A DNA stretch of 64,000 nucleotides from Pirellulales bacterium (GCA_022841705.1 JALHQZ010000002.1:620001-684000); one strand, 5' to 3'; shown: positions 19,567 to 28,328, counted from the stretch's first letter. Numbers and translations are program-made. Notes: generated by a model from the sequence alone, not told the origin.

Positions 19567-20202
19567 ATGAGTACGCCTCCTCCCCTCATCGGCCAACTCG
19601 AAACCGCCGCCGATCTCGCCCGCCGGTTGCGCGTGGAGTTCCTACGACTCAAAGACCGCTACGCCCACCGCGTGGTGTTCCTCGATGCCGAAGGCCAGCG
19701 CATCACGCTGCTCGAATCCGCCGAAGGCGATACGCTGAGCCCCGCGCTGCAGGCGATGAATCTCGACGATCTCGACCCGCCCGAAACCACCGTCGCCGAC
19801 GCCCAGCGCAAACCCGCGATGCTCATCGGCATGGTCGGCAAATCGCACTGGTCGGTGAGCATCGACCCCACCTCCAAACCCAACGAAGGCGCCACCCTTT
19901 CGCTGGCTTACGAATCGGCTTGCCGCATGAAAGCGCTCGGCGGTTCGCTCCACGCCAACTTCACCGTCTCCGATGCGTGGCCCCTCTCGCAGACCGAGCG
20001 GCAGATCGTATTCCGCACCCACGGCGTCGATTGGCGAGTCCTCCGCTTGCCGCCGAGCGATGATCGGCACGCGGCGTGTCGGCTATCATTCACGAAGCCG
20101 AACTTGTTGGTGGCATGCGAACCGCCGCTCAACCTCACGGCGCCGCTGACGCTGCAGTGGCGGTTTGCGGTGGAGGTGGTGGGCTATGGCGTTAGGCCGT
20201 AA
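19567..20202 (+). CDS. Hypothetical protein, likely planctomycete-specific
   Basis: 211 residues, soluble, no signal peptide. Contains ETAADLARRLRVEFLRLKDRY at the N-terminus, then alternating strands; no known motif is recognised. The C-terminal 30 residues (EPPLNLTAPLTLQWRFAVEV) recur, diverged, in a truncated copy at 20930-21022, so the gene once had a tandem paralogue. ATG 19567 follows a GAGGGGAG-type purine run at about 19543. The base composition matches the housekeeping genes around it. Confidence 0.65.
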   Translation: MSTPPPLIGQLETAADLARRLRVEFLRLKDRYAHRVVFLDAEGQRITLLESAEGDTLSPALQAMNLDDLDPPETTVADAQRKPAMLIGMVGKSHWSVSIDPTSKPNEGATLSLAYESACRMKALGGSLHANFTVSDAWPLSQTERQIVFRTHGVDWRVLRLPPSDDRHAACRLSFTKPNLLVACEPPLNLTAPLTLQWRFAVEVVGYGVRP

Positions 20203-20259
20203 ACTTGCGGTCTTTAGATACTAGGCAGAAACTTCCTGTTTTCAAGTTCGGCGGCGGAG

Positions 20260-20910
20260 GTGCGAATGGCCGAGAGTCGGTTCTTCATGACACGTGACGA
20301 CAGCGCCGCCTTCGTCGCGTTCCTAATCGAGCGGTTCTCGGCGGAGTTCGTGCCCGAGCGGTCTCCCGATCCCCCGCCCTTTCCGCGGTATACGACGATT
20401 GCGGAGGTCGAGACAAGGATCGACCGGGATGCCGACAATTTCCGGTTCGCGGTGCTGTCCCCGCAGTGGGAGCAAGTTCCCTTGGCGTTCAGCGAGATAC
20501 ACGCCAACGACGGGCAGCACTTCTTCTCAGTTTCGCAGCGAGTTGGCGGGCCGTCCTTCGACCTCATCTTGTCGCGGACGTGGGCCGACGAGGGTCAGCG
20601 GTGGATCGTGGACGGATCGATCGGGGACTACCCGTATTACATCGCAGACAAGGCGTTCCTGACCGACCGCTCACAGTACCGGACGATTGATCGACCGGCA
20701 ACGATGGCGGCAGCCCACCAGGAGATCAAGGCTTACCTCCGGCGCAACGGCTGCCGGTCTGTCTGTCGCGAGGAGGGTCACACCGGCCCCTTAGTTCTCC
20801 CGGGGGCTATCCGTGAGTTCGAGGCCGGCATGTGGCTGCGTGGCGGCGACTGGCACTACGAGCCGCTGCGACGCGCGGGCAAGGCACACCGAACCCGGCG
20901 CTCCACCTGA
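20260..20910 (+). CDS. Hypothetical protein in a paralogue-disrupting insertion
   Basis: 216 residues from 20260 (GTG or ATG within the first codons: VRMAESRFFMTRDD). Polar protein with MTRDDSAAFVAFLIERFSAEF, then a beta-rich middle (FDLILSRTWADEGQRWIVDGSIGDYPYYI) and a helical part (ATMAAAHQEIKAYLRRNGC). No family is recognised. The DNA just past its end encodes NPALHLTP in another frame, a phrase that, from memory, recurs after many small planctomycete accessory genes, consistent with an acquired cassette. It is flanked by two copies of the same 66-bp C-terminal sequence. Confidence 0.5.
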   Translation: MRMAESRFFMTRDDSAAFVAFLIERFSAEFVPERSPDPPPFPRYTTIAEVETRIDRDADNFRFAVLSPQWEQVPLAFSEIHANDGQHFFSVSQRVGGPSFDLILSRTWADEGQRWIVDGSIGDYPYYIADKAFLTDRSQYRTIDRPATMAAAHQEIKAYLRRNGCRSVCREEGHTGPLVLPGAIREFEAGMWLRGGDWHYEPLRRAGKAHRTRRST

Positions 20911-20929
20911 CCCCTTTTCTGTGGCGCAG

Positions 20930-21022
20930 GAAGCCAGCTATCTTAGCCGCGTACGAACCGCCGCTCGACTTGACGGCGCCGCTGACGCTGCAGTGGCGGT
21001 TTGCGGTGGAGGTGGTGGGTTA
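20930..21022 (+). pseudogene. C-terminal remnant of a paralogue of the 19567-20202 gene
   Basis: KPAILAAYEPPLDLTAPLTL followed by QWRFAVEVVG and a TAG. Bases 20954-21019 match 20118-20183 at 63 of 66 positions. The 5' part of this copy is missing and is replaced by the 20260-20910 gene. The terminating TAG belongs to a TTAGCCGCGAGG hairpin start, as in other repeat-associated stops in this window. Confidence 0.7.
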
Positions 21023-21265
21023 GCCGCGAGGCTTGTCCTCGCGTATATCGAACTACGGCGCGCTATTCACCTCAATCAACGGCATACCAACAAGCGGGGT
21101 GTGACGACCGATCGAACAGTAGTCTCAGCACTTCTGGGGGCTCGAACTTTCCCGGAGTGGGCCACAATATCAGAGAGTGCGAATGAGCGTGGGACGATGA
21201 AGCCGGCGGGGCGAAAAACACTTGCTGATTTTGGAACCGTGGGCCGACCCAGTCAACTCAATCAT

Positions 21266-22384
21266 TTACTCATTGCCAATCCGTCGCTCACTAACGTCCC
21301 AGTAGCGTAGTGCCTCTCTTTCCAGGTCTTCTAGACTTCGTTTATCACTTCTTCTTTGACTCCAGGGAAGCAAGAAAACAGGCATAAGAAACAGAGCTAG
21401 TGCCAACCATTTAATCGGCATGGCCATGTTTTTTGGTAGCCACCCTTTCGCCAGCGCACTCACCGCTAAGGGGATTCCGACCAAGAAAAGAGCCAAGTAG
21501 CCCAAGACCTTTGTATTATCCAAAGACCCTTTAGAGTCTCTGTTCTCTGGCCCTTGAGTGAGTGAGAAGAAACCAATTACAAAAAACGCGGCGGCCGCTC
21601 CCAGCACAGTAGTGGTGAAAGGCTCAATCCACGCACCCCACACGAGTCTGATATTAATAATGCTGGATATCGTTAGTAGGGCTGCTATCGTCCAGCATGA
21701 TTGTCGAGAAGTTATCAATGGTAAGGCCAGCAAAAAAGAGACTGGCATGAGTAGGCCGGCAAGGAAGGGATGTGATGCAAGGAACTTCAAGATGCCAAGA
21801 ATAATCGTCTCACGTAATGTGCGTGGCTGAGAATCTTCGTCGATGTGGCTTTTATTCCTTTCCTCCATTTCCTTAAGCAGGGGAACAGCAACTCTCCGAC
21901 AAAAGCTAGGCCATCGCTCTTGGGGAATATCTGCGGCGGCGTGCCGAACATATCGAATAAAAGTGAGGCGGTCTTCGGCTTTTAAGTCGCTAAGGTCCAT
22001 TACGAAGAATCCTAGAGGAGTTTCAAACTCCTTGGTGTGTACCTTCAAACTCTGGCTATCTTCGGAACTGCCTGTCCAGCGTAGGGAATTCACCTGATTC
22101 CAGTGGACGATTCGTTTCGTGTCTCCAAAGCCAGGCTCTTCAAATCGGTCAGGATATAGAATTGCAAAGTCTTTTTTGCTGAATCGCTCTGCCACCTTGG
22201 CCAGCACCAGTGAAATCAAGGCGACTCCAGGAAAGAACAACTCGATTACCTCACCCTTAAGTGGGCTAGTCAACCCGAGTACGAGACATAGTAGCACCAG
22301 CATCCCTGTTACTTGGTAGGCCTTATTCGGCAGACTTGAATTCTGCTTCAAGCGAATCGCAGCTTCTTTGTTCTGCAAAATCAT
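21266..22384 (-). CDS. Hypothetical membrane protein, AT-richer than its surroundings
   Basis: 372 residues from ATG 22384. Two hydrophobic helices near the N-terminus (about residues 24-65: MLVLLCLVLGLTS..., LFFPGVALISLVLAKVA), a soluble middle with YPDRFEEPGF and a helical WPSFCRRVAVPLLKEMEERN, and about five more membrane helices in the C-terminal half. The N-terminal two helices plus a soluble domain resemble bacterial PH-like membrane proteins, but no motif proves it. The gene uses many A/T-ending codons unlike its neighbours, which suggests recent transfer. Function unknown. Confidence 0.6.
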   Translation of the reverse strand: MILQNKEAAIRLKQNSSLPNKAYQVTGMLVLLCLVLGLTSPLKGEVIELFFPGVALISLVLAKVAERFSKKDFAILYPDRFEEPGFGDTKRIVHWNQVNSLRWTGSSEDSQSLKVHTKEFETPLGFFVMDLSDLKAEDRLTFIRYVRHAAADIPQERWPSFCRRVAVPLLKEMEERNKSHIDEDSQPRTLRETIILGILKFLASHPFLAGLLMPVSFLLALPLITSRQSCWTIAALLTISSIINIRLVWGAWIEPFTTTVLGAAAAFFVIGFFSLTQGPENRDSKGSLDNTKVLGYLALFLVGIPLAVSALAKGWLPKNMAMPIKWLALALFLMPVFLLPWSQRRSDKRSLEDLEREALRYWDVSERRIGNE

Positions 22385-23008
22385 ATAGCATCGAGATGGA
22401 GAACGCGCCCAAGAATGGTTGTTGGCAATGAAGCTTGAGGACGACCTTGCTCGCGTTGTAGCAAATTATCATTTGAAGTGCTAGTAAATTTAGATAATCC
22501 GCCTTGTAAGTAGGGATTGCTCACATGCCCTAGAACGCATCAATGTCAGTCAGGTGATGACCCTCCAAAGTCGCGTCGCTCATATACTCCGATGCGGGAA
22601 GCGAACTGAAGCAACGACGCATCGGCGTGAAACACCTCAGCAGCGTCGGCGTAAATCTCCGACGCACGAGAGCCCCCAGCGTAAAATCCAGTTCGTTTGC
22701 TCGCCCCACCAATACGACTTGCCGCGTCGATCAGTTTGTAATCGAAGGTGGGCACTAAGGCTTCTGCGGCTCGCGCCTATTCGAGAGAGATTGCGACAAA
22801 GAAAGTATCTGCCGCGGCTGAGCAAGTTTCGTGCGGCTGGTAAATCGTCGAACGTCATCAGCCTTCGCGTAACAGCCCTTTTGCTCCCACTGGCAAAAAA
22901 CTTAGCCACCCCTCTGCAGCGTGGTCCGCCAGTCTGCAAAAATTCTCGAACTTTTTTGGGGCGCAGGACTAGAATGCAGCCACTCCATATAGTATACTCA
23001 CGTTCACT

Positions 23009-23125
23009 ACTTGGCGCCGCCCCTTCGAAGGGGCGCGCAGGGGACCAGCGAAGCGCGGTTGGGTCGCAACCAACCGCGCCGGTTCCCGTGTGAAGCGCGT
23101 CCGGCATGCCAGGGCGGCGCCAAGT
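23009..23125. repeat. Multi-stem inverted repeat
   Basis: Outer arms ACTTGGCGCCGCCC (23009-23022) and its complement (23112-23125). Inside lie CCCCTTCGAAGGGG and the stem GCGCGGTTG/CAACCGCGC. The layout suggests a cruciform or a folded RNA with three stems; no gene is associated with it. Confidence 0.65.
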
Positions 23126-23339
23126 GGGGCAGAAGTTCGTTCGCGCGGCGAGTCATCCGCCCAAATTTTAGGGGGGCGAAACCTCCTGCGACTTCCGAAA
23201 CCTTGGCGGACGCAAGTCCGCCGAGGTGCGGCTGGATCTTCTGTCGCTAGCGGCGAATAGGGCGCCCTATTCTTTTTTTGAGAGGTTAGAGAAGAGAGGA
23301 AAGAGGTTAGAGACAAAAAAACGGAGTCGAATCCATAAC

Positions 23340-23477
23340 GAATCCTGAAGGGATTCCATCACTCAGCCTGGGGTTGTGAGCGCAGCGAACTACCCCGGGT
23401 TCACGGTCCGCCATGAAATTCAACCCTGTCAGGGTTGGATCAGTGGTGTGCGTCGAACTTCAACCCCAATCGGGTTG
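23340..23477. repeat. Row of short hairpins with CAACCC arms
   Basis: CAACCCTGTCAGGGTTG at 23421-23437 and CAACCCCAATCGGGTTG at 23461-23477 are short stem-loops of the same design. Upstream, CCTGAAGGGATTCC and GGGGTTG...TACCCCGGG belong to the same style. The array lies next to the 3' end of the DUF1080 gene. Confidence 0.6.
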
Positions 23478-23560
23478 ATCGGCTCAGGGTGCGCGCGTAC
23501 CCAGAGACGGCGCGAACGCCGGGCTAATTGATGAAATCCGTTAAGATTCAAACCAATCCG

Positions 23561-24355
23561 CTATCTGTCTTCCGACACTGGCCATTCCTTCTCACCATCA
23601 CGGTAGAACGGCTCGCGCGTGCGCTTGCCAACGGCGGGTTTGAGTTCGCGCACCCAAATGTTGCGATACCGCACCGGATTGCCGTGGTCTTGCAGCGAGA
23701 TCGGGCCTTTCGGCGGATGAGCGGTGTACTGCGGCGGGCGATCGTACGGCGTGTCGCCCAAGAGTTCGAAATGGTTGAGCATCAGCACGCCGTTGTGCAT
23801 CGCGGTGATGTACGCGGGTGACTTGAGCGTGCCGTCGTCGTTGAAGCGGGGGCAGGTCCAAAACACCTCGTAGGCGTTCCATTCACCGGGCGGGCGCATG
23901 GCGTTCGCCATCGGGGCGGTCTGCTTGTAGATGGCGGCGGTTTGGCCATCGAAGTAAGTTTTGTTGTCGTAACAATCAAGCACCTGGATTTCGTACTTGC
24001 CCATGAAGAACACGCCGCTATTGCCACGCTCTTGGCTGGTTCCCTTCGCCGGCGTCGGCGCGGACCACTCGATGTGCAACTGGCAATCGCCGAATTCCTG
24101 TTTGGTGGTAATCATCCCCTGCCCGACCGTCGCCACGCCGTTTTCCACTTTCCAGTTTTCCGCGCCGCTCCAGGCCGACAGGTCGCCATCGCCCAACAAC
24201 ACAATCGCATCCGACGGAGGCAGGTGGTTCTCGGCGCCCGGCGTAACAATCGGCGGCTCCTGCCACTCGATCCCAGTGAGATACTCCTTCGCCGATAGCT
24301 TGAAACAAGGCAGACAAATGGCGACGACCAGCAAACGACAGAACCGATTTCGCAT
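23561..24355 (-). CDS. Secreted DUF1080 (3-keto-disaccharide hydrolase-like) protein
   Basis: 264 residues from ATG 24355 (MRNRFCRLLVVAICLPCF), which gives a proper signal peptide; the frame runs 14 codons further up without one. The DUF1080/PF06439 jelly-roll is recognised from LLGDGDLSAWSG, KQEFGDCQLHIEWSAP, ERGNSGVFFMGKYEIQVLD and the C-terminal GPISLQDHGNPVRYRNIWVREL. The family binds or hydrolyses carbohydrates in the periplasm or outside the cell and is greatly expanded in planctomycetes. It has no sugar-catabolic neighbours here. Confidence 0.88.
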   Translation of the reverse strand: MRNRFCRLLVVAICLPCFKLSAKEYLTGIEWQEPPIVTPGAENHLPPSDAIVLLGDGDLSAWSGAENWKVENGVATVGQGMITTKQEFGDCQLHIEWSAPTPAKGTSQERGNSGVFFMGKYEIQVLDCYDNKTYFDGQTAAIYKQTAPMANAMRPPGEWNAYEVFWTCPRFNDDGTLKSPAYITAMHNGVLMLNHFELLGDTPYDRPPQYTAHPPKGPISLQDHGNPVRYRNIWVRELKPAVGKRTREPFYRDGEKEWPVSEDR

Positions 24356-24596
24356 GGGAAGAATCTCTGGGGGAGAAAAGGCGAAGGTGAATGTCACGGA
24401 GCAAAGTCCGAACCGGGTCCGCCGATTATCCCCGCAGCCCGGGCCAATTGCAACGCGGGGGGAAGCCTTGCGAGAAGCGCAGAATTGACCGAAAATAGCC
24501 GCGTGGCTGGCAAAAACATTGAGGAGGCCGGCCCGTTACTCCTCCTTTAGTTCGCGGACCATGGCGCCGACCTTACTCGCGCGCCCACCGATTGTC

Positions 24597-25841
24597 ATGA
24601 TTTCCGAAGCGATCGAACAACTCAAACGCTCGTTCACCGATAAGTTCGTCACCGTCCTGCCGCAGCAGCCGGACCTGGCGCGGTTCGCGGGGCTCACCGG
24701 GCAAATCAAAACCGTGAACATGAGCGGCCGCGCGCTCGTGGAGTTCGCCGACTACCACCAGAACATGGGCTGGTACGATATCGATCTCGATCACCTCGTG
24801 GTGGTGCCGGCGCCGAATTTGGCGGTGGCGGCGCCCGTGGCGAAGGCCGCGCCGCCAGCGCCGGCGAAAGCGCCGGCTGCAAAACCGGCGCCTGCTGCCG
24901 AAGTGAAATCGCCGCCAGCGGAAAAGCCAGCGCCCGTGGCTACGCCGCCGGTTGCTAAGCCGCCAGTGGCGGCCAAGCCGAGTGGCGCGAAGCAATCGGT
25001 CGCCGAGATTCTTGCCGCGGCCCGCGCAACCGATGGCGGCGCCGCTGCAACCGCTCCCGCGCCGAAGGCGGCGCCCAAACCGGCCGCCAGCGGCACGCGA
25101 CTTAGCGTTGCGGAGATGATGGCCGCCGCGCGGGCCAACGATGGCGCGCCAGCAGCAAAGGCGCCGGCTGCCAAAGCAGAAGTGGAAGAAGTGGCCAAGC
25201 CGCAAGTGGCCGGTGATTCGGCACGCACCTCGCGGGCGAATCTCACCGCGGCCGATATTTTTGCGATGGCGACCAGTTCCAAGCGGATCGAAAAACTGCA
25301 TGCCGAGCGCCGGCCGATGCGCGTCGCGACGAGCGCGCCGAGTCGTTCCGCCGGCTCCAAGCGTCCCACCAGTGAAGAAGCCACGCCGCCAATGACGGCG
25401 GCCGAGATTCTCGCGCTGCAAGGCAAGATGAAGGTCAAAGTGCAACCGGTGGTGAGCGAACCACTGCCGAAAGCCGATGCGGCGGAAGCGAAGCCCGCGG
25501 CCAGCGGCTCGCCGGCAAAACCAGCGCCGGCAGCCAAGCAAGCGCCGACCGCTAAGCCGCCAGCTGCAGCGAAACCAGTTGCGGCCGCGCCGGTGGCGTC
25601 GAGTGGCGGCCGGCCTTCGATTGCGGAGATGTTGGAACTCTGCCGTTCGAACGCGCCTTTCGGAACTTCGCTCGGCGCTGCGCCGGCAACGGGATCGGAA
25701 CCGGCCACGGAACCAACGCCGGAACCAGTCGTTGTTGCCGAAGCGCCAGCGCCGCCCGCAACAACGTCGAACGGTTCAGCAGGTGGCCGGCTGTCTGTGG
25801 CCGAAGCGATCGCCGCCTGTCGGGCCAGCGATGGTGGCTAA
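24597..25841 (+). CDS. Ala/Pro-rich protein with six SVAEML-type motifs
   Basis: 414 residues from ATG 24597 (MISEAIEQLKRSF); an ATG at 24561 is possible. The N-terminal 70 residues look like a small SH3-like barrel (GLTGQIKTVNMSGRALVEFADY and WYDIDLDHLVVV). The remainder is disordered Ala/Pro/Lys linker carrying a recurring helix motif SVAEMLAAARAxDGG: good copies near 24990, 25101, 25614 and 25790, weaker ones near 25238 (LTAADIFAMA) and 25392 (MTAAEILALQ). Such spaced linear motifs usually bind one partner several times. The next gene is an OYE-type oxidoreductase 59 bp downstream, so the two may be co-transcribed. Function unknown. Confidence 0.65.
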   Translation: MISEAIEQLKRSFTDKFVTVLPQQPDLARFAGLTGQIKTVNMSGRALVEFADYHQNMGWYDIDLDHLVVVPAPNLAVAAPVAKAAPPAPAKAPAAKPAPAAEVKSPPAEKPAPVATPPVAKPPVAAKPSGAKQSVAEILAAARATDGGAAATAPAPKAAPKPAASGTRLSVAEMMAAARANDGAPAAKAPAAKAEVEEVAKPQVAGDSARTSRANLTAADIFAMATSSKRIEKLHAERRPMRVATSAPSRSAGSKRPTSEEATPPMTAAEILALQGKMKVKVQPVVSEPLPKADAAEAKPAASGSPAKPAPAAKQAPTAKPPAAAKPVAAAPVASSGGRPSIAEMLELCRSNAPFGTSLGAAPATGSEPATEPTPEPVVVAEAPAPPATTSNGSAGGRLSVAEAIAACRASDGG

Positions 25842-25900
25842 CGTCGTCGCTCGCAAGTCTTTCCTCTCACCACCCATCGCGCCTTAGGAGCGATTGAGTT

Positions 25901-27352
25901 ATGGCAACCGCTCCGTACACGAAAGTCGCGCAGCTTAAATCGGTCGGTGCTCTTCGCGCCCGGTTCGCGGAACTCGGTTGCGAGTTACCGATGGATGACG
26001 CGCCCATCGCCGGCGCGGAATCGCCCCTGGCGGCGCCGCTCCGCATCGCGGACCGCACGATCGGCAACCGCTGGTGCATTCACCCGATGGAAGGTTGGGA
26101 CGCCAACCGCGATGGCTCGCCCACTGAGCACACGCTGCGCCGCTGGCGGCATTTTGGGCTCAGCGGCGCCAAGCTCATTTGGGGAGGCGAAGCGGCGGCG
26201 GTCGTGCCGGAAGGCCGGGCGAATCCGCACCAAACTTTGGCGACGGCAAGCAATCGCGCCGGTCTCGCGCAATTGCTGGAAGAATGCCGCACGGCTCATC
26301 GCGAGCACTGCGGCTCAACCGACGACCTACTCGTCGGCCTGCAACTCACGCACTCCGGCCGGTTCTGCAAACCGAACGACAAGAAAAAGTTCGAGCCCCG
26401 CATCGCGCATCATCACCCGCTTTTGGACGCGAAGTTCGGCATCGATCCGCACGATCAATCGCTGGTGCTGACCGATGATGAGCTCGAACGACTGATCGAC
26501 GCTTACGTGGTGGCCGCCAAGCTCTCGGCCGACTTGGGTTACGAGTTCGTCGACGTGAAAGCGTGCCACGGCTATCTGCTGCACGAGTTCCTCGGCGCCC
26601 GGTCGCGCCCAGGCAAGTTCGGCGGCGATCTAGAAGGCCGTAGCCGGCTGATGCGGACGATCATCGGGCGGATTCGCGCGGAAGTGCCGAGCCTCATGAT
26701 CGGCGTGCGGCTGAGCCTGTTCGACTTCGTCCCCTACGCCACCAGCCGCGAAGTGGGCCAGCCGATGGATTTTTCGAAGCTGACACCTGACGAAGCGCCG
26801 TTCGGCGCCAGCCCAACCAATCCGCTGGAGATGGATCTGAGCGAACCGCTGGAGCTTCTGAAGATACTCGCCGCGGAAGGCGTGGCGATGTTTAACCTCA
26901 GTTGCGGCAGCCCTTACTACAACCCGCACATTCAGCGGCCGGCGATTTTTCCCCCCAGCGATGGTTATCAGCCGCCCGAAGATCCACTGGTAGGCGTGTG
27001 GCGGCAGATTGATGCGGTGCGGCAAGTGAAACACTCCCTGCCGAACCTCGTACTGGTAGGAACAGGCTACACGTACCTGCAAGATTACCTGCCGCACGTA
27101 GCGCAAGCCGCCGTGCGTAACGGCTGGGTCGATAGTGTCGGCCTGGGCCGGATGGTGCTGAGTTACCCGGAGTTGCCCGCCGATGTGCTCGCCGGCAAGT
27201 GGGAACGCAAAAAGGTGTGCCGCACGTTTAGCGATTGCACCACGGCGCCGCGGCACGGCCTGGTGAGCGGCTGTTATCCGCTGGACGATTATTACAAGCA
27301 GTTGCCCGAACGCGCAGAACTGGCCGCCGTGAAAGACGCGCTGCGTGCATGA
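25901..27352 (+). CDS. NADH:flavin oxidoreductase, Old Yellow Enzyme family
   Basis: 483 residues with an FMN-binding TIM barrel: IGNRWCIHPMEGWDANRDGSP at strand 1, LVGLQLTHSGRF, the paired catalytic-type residues in VDVKACHGYLLHEFLGARSR (CHGYL replaces the common HGYLL context), and the late phosphate-binding VLVGTGYTYLQDYL and GWVDSVGLGRMVL. A cluster of Cys near the C-terminus (KVCRTFSDCTTAPRHGLVSGCYPLDD) may hold an iron-sulfur cluster as in 2,4-dienoyl-CoA reductase relatives, although the trailing FAD/NAD domain is absent. It reduces activated C=C bonds; the substrate is unknown. ATG 25901 follows AGGAG. Confidence 0.88.
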   Translation: MATAPYTKVAQLKSVGALRARFAELGCELPMDDAPIAGAESPLAAPLRIADRTIGNRWCIHPMEGWDANRDGSPTEHTLRRWRHFGLSGAKLIWGGEAAAVVPEGRANPHQTLATASNRAGLAQLLEECRTAHREHCGSTDDLLVGLQLTHSGRFCKPNDKKKFEPRIAHHHPLLDAKFGIDPHDQSLVLTDDELERLIDAYVVAAKLSADLGYEFVDVKACHGYLLHEFLGARSRPGKFGGDLEGRSRLMRTIIGRIRAEVPSLMIGVRLSLFDFVPYATSREVGQPMDFSKLTPDEAPFGASPTNPLEMDLSEPLELLKILAAEGVAMFNLSCGSPYYNPHIQRPAIFPPSDGYQPPEDPLVGVWRQIDAVRQVKHSLPNLVLVGTGYTYLQDYLPHVAQAAVRNGWVDSVGLGRMVLSYPELPADVLAGKWERKKVCRTFSDCTTAPRHGLVSGCYPLDDYYKQLPERAELAAVKDALRA

Positions 27353-27571
27353 TGGCGCGCGCCATCAGAGTGATGGCGAGTGCGCTAAGTCGCGAAGCGC
27401 GAGGCTACGAGCAATTCTCGAGAACGCCGTGAATTCGGCGAACGTTGGCGATTTGGCACGGAAGGTGCTTTTCTCTTTCGCCAAGGTCATAAGAGGTTCC
27501 CGCTTCGGTGAGCCTCGCCCCGTTCACCCCCTTGTTGAAGGATGCACCACGCGTCCGAAGGAGTACGAAAC

Positions 27572-27892
27572 ATGTTGAAGAAGACTTTGCTGGCCGGAGT
27601 GGCGATTGTCGCCTTGGCCCTGGGTAGCGTTGGCGTCTCAAGTGCGAGCGCCGGACATTGCCATCACGGCGGCGGTTGGGGCGGTCCCGGTTGGGGCGGC
27701 CCTGGCTACGGCGGCGGCTGGGGCGGTTACAGCACCGGCTACCGCGGCCCCGGTTGGGGTCATGGCGGCGGCTTCCCCGTCTACCGTGGCTACAGTGTTG
27801 GCTATCCCTCGCCGTACGGCTACGGTGGCTACGGCGGTTACGGTGGCTTCGCCCCGCGCCGCAGCGGTGTTGGCCTCTACATTGGCTTCTAG
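27572..27892 (+). CDS. Small secreted Gly/Tyr/His-rich protein
   Basis: 106 residues. ATG 27572 sits 8 nt after a perfect AAGGAG (27558-27563). Signal peptide MLKKTLLAGVAIVALALG with SSASA cleavage, then GHCHHGG, repeated GGxGG, GYG and PGWGG units and a short tail RSGVGLYIGF. Low-complexity Gly/Tyr-rich exported proteins of this kind are common in planctomycetes; metal binding through the His cluster or a structural cell-surface role is possible. No enzyme motif. Confidence 0.75.
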   Translation: MLKKTLLAGVAIVALALGSVGVSSASAGHCHHGGGWGGPGWGGPGYGGGWGGYSTGYRGPGWGHGGGFPVYRGYSVGYPSPYGYGGYGGYGGFAPRRSGVGLYIGF

Positions 27893-27980
27893 TTGAAGCC
27901 GCGTAACAAACAATGACCTCCCGCGTGAACCACGCCGGGGTGAGCCTCTCGCTCGCCTCGGCGTGCGGGTGTTGGGGGAA

Positions 27981-28111
27981 GGCTGTCGGCTGTCGGCTAT
28001 CGGCTGTCAGCTACGAGGACGGAAGAGATTGCTTGAATCAAATCAGACCAAAGCCCATAGCTCATCGCAAAAGGCTCAAAGCCGACAGCCGATAGCCGAT
28101 AGCCGACAGCC
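27981..28111. repeat. Inverted repeat built of GGCTGTCGGCTATC units
   Basis: Arms 27981-28011 and 28081-28111, 31 nt with 2 mismatches; each arm itself is a run of about four GGCTATC/GGCTGTC units. The loop is 69 nt. It lies in a 330-bp gap between the small Gly-rich gene and the mini-gene below. Confidence 0.7.
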
Positions 28112-28130
28112 AAAATCTCCCTGCCCTCAC

Positions 28131-28169
28131 CAACAAAAACAAGGCTCCGCGGCAATGCCGCGAAGCCTT
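28131..28169 (-). terminator. Intrinsic terminator of the 28227-28328 mini-gene
   Basis: On the minus strand, AAGGCTTCGCGGC (28169-28157), a short loop and GCCGCGGAGCCTT (28153-28141) form a strong stem with one mismatch, followed by GTTTTTGTTG (28140-28131). It stands about 57 bp after the stop codon. Confidence 0.85.
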
Positions 28170-28226
28170 GTGCAGAGTTCACAATTCGCTTGGCGAGTGA
28201 AGTCGGAACGTCACTCGCTCACCCAA

Positions 28227-28328
28227 CTACTTGCCCTTCTTGGCGGGGGTCTTCGCAGCCGGCTTGCCCTTGGCGGGTTGGGCCTTGGGGCTCTTGGCGG
28301 GGGTCTTGGTGGCGGTTGGCTTGGCCAT
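28227..28328 (-). CDS. 33-residue Lys/Pro/Ala-rich basic protein
   Basis: ATG 28328 (MAKPTATKTPAKSPKAQP...AKKGK), 33 codons plus TAG, with about one third Lys and no acidic residue. A GGGAG sits 8 nt upstream, a TTGACG-N18-TATTCT promoter lies at 28419-28448 and an intrinsic terminator at 28131-28169: a complete, isolated transcription unit. The composition is that of a histone-H1-tail-like nucleic-acid-binding peptide. Being below usual size cut-offs, it could easily be missed. It is divergent from the ELWKSDGT gene. Confidence 0.75.
   Translation of the reverse strand: MAKPTATKTPAKSPKAQPAKGKPAAKTPAKKGK

Larger units (their letters stand above)
22385..23560. other. Gene-poor, repeat-rich intergenic kilobase
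   Basis: No convincing gene is seen over about 1.1 kb. A 69-codon minus frame (22546-22755) has protein-like composition but no start context or homology I can recognise. The right half consists of hairpins: a large one at 23009-23125 and a row of short ones at about 23340-23477. Pieces could be relics of transferred genes. Confidence 0.5.

Noticed and set aside
20813..21310. 165-codon plus frame across the paralogue remnant
   Set aside because: It reads the remnant and repeat DNA out of frame and overlaps the 20260 gene; no start context.
22546..22755. 69-codon minus frame with protein-like composition
   Set aside because: No recognised homology, no SD, and it lies in relic-like, gene-poor DNA; left out as a gene but could be a fragment.
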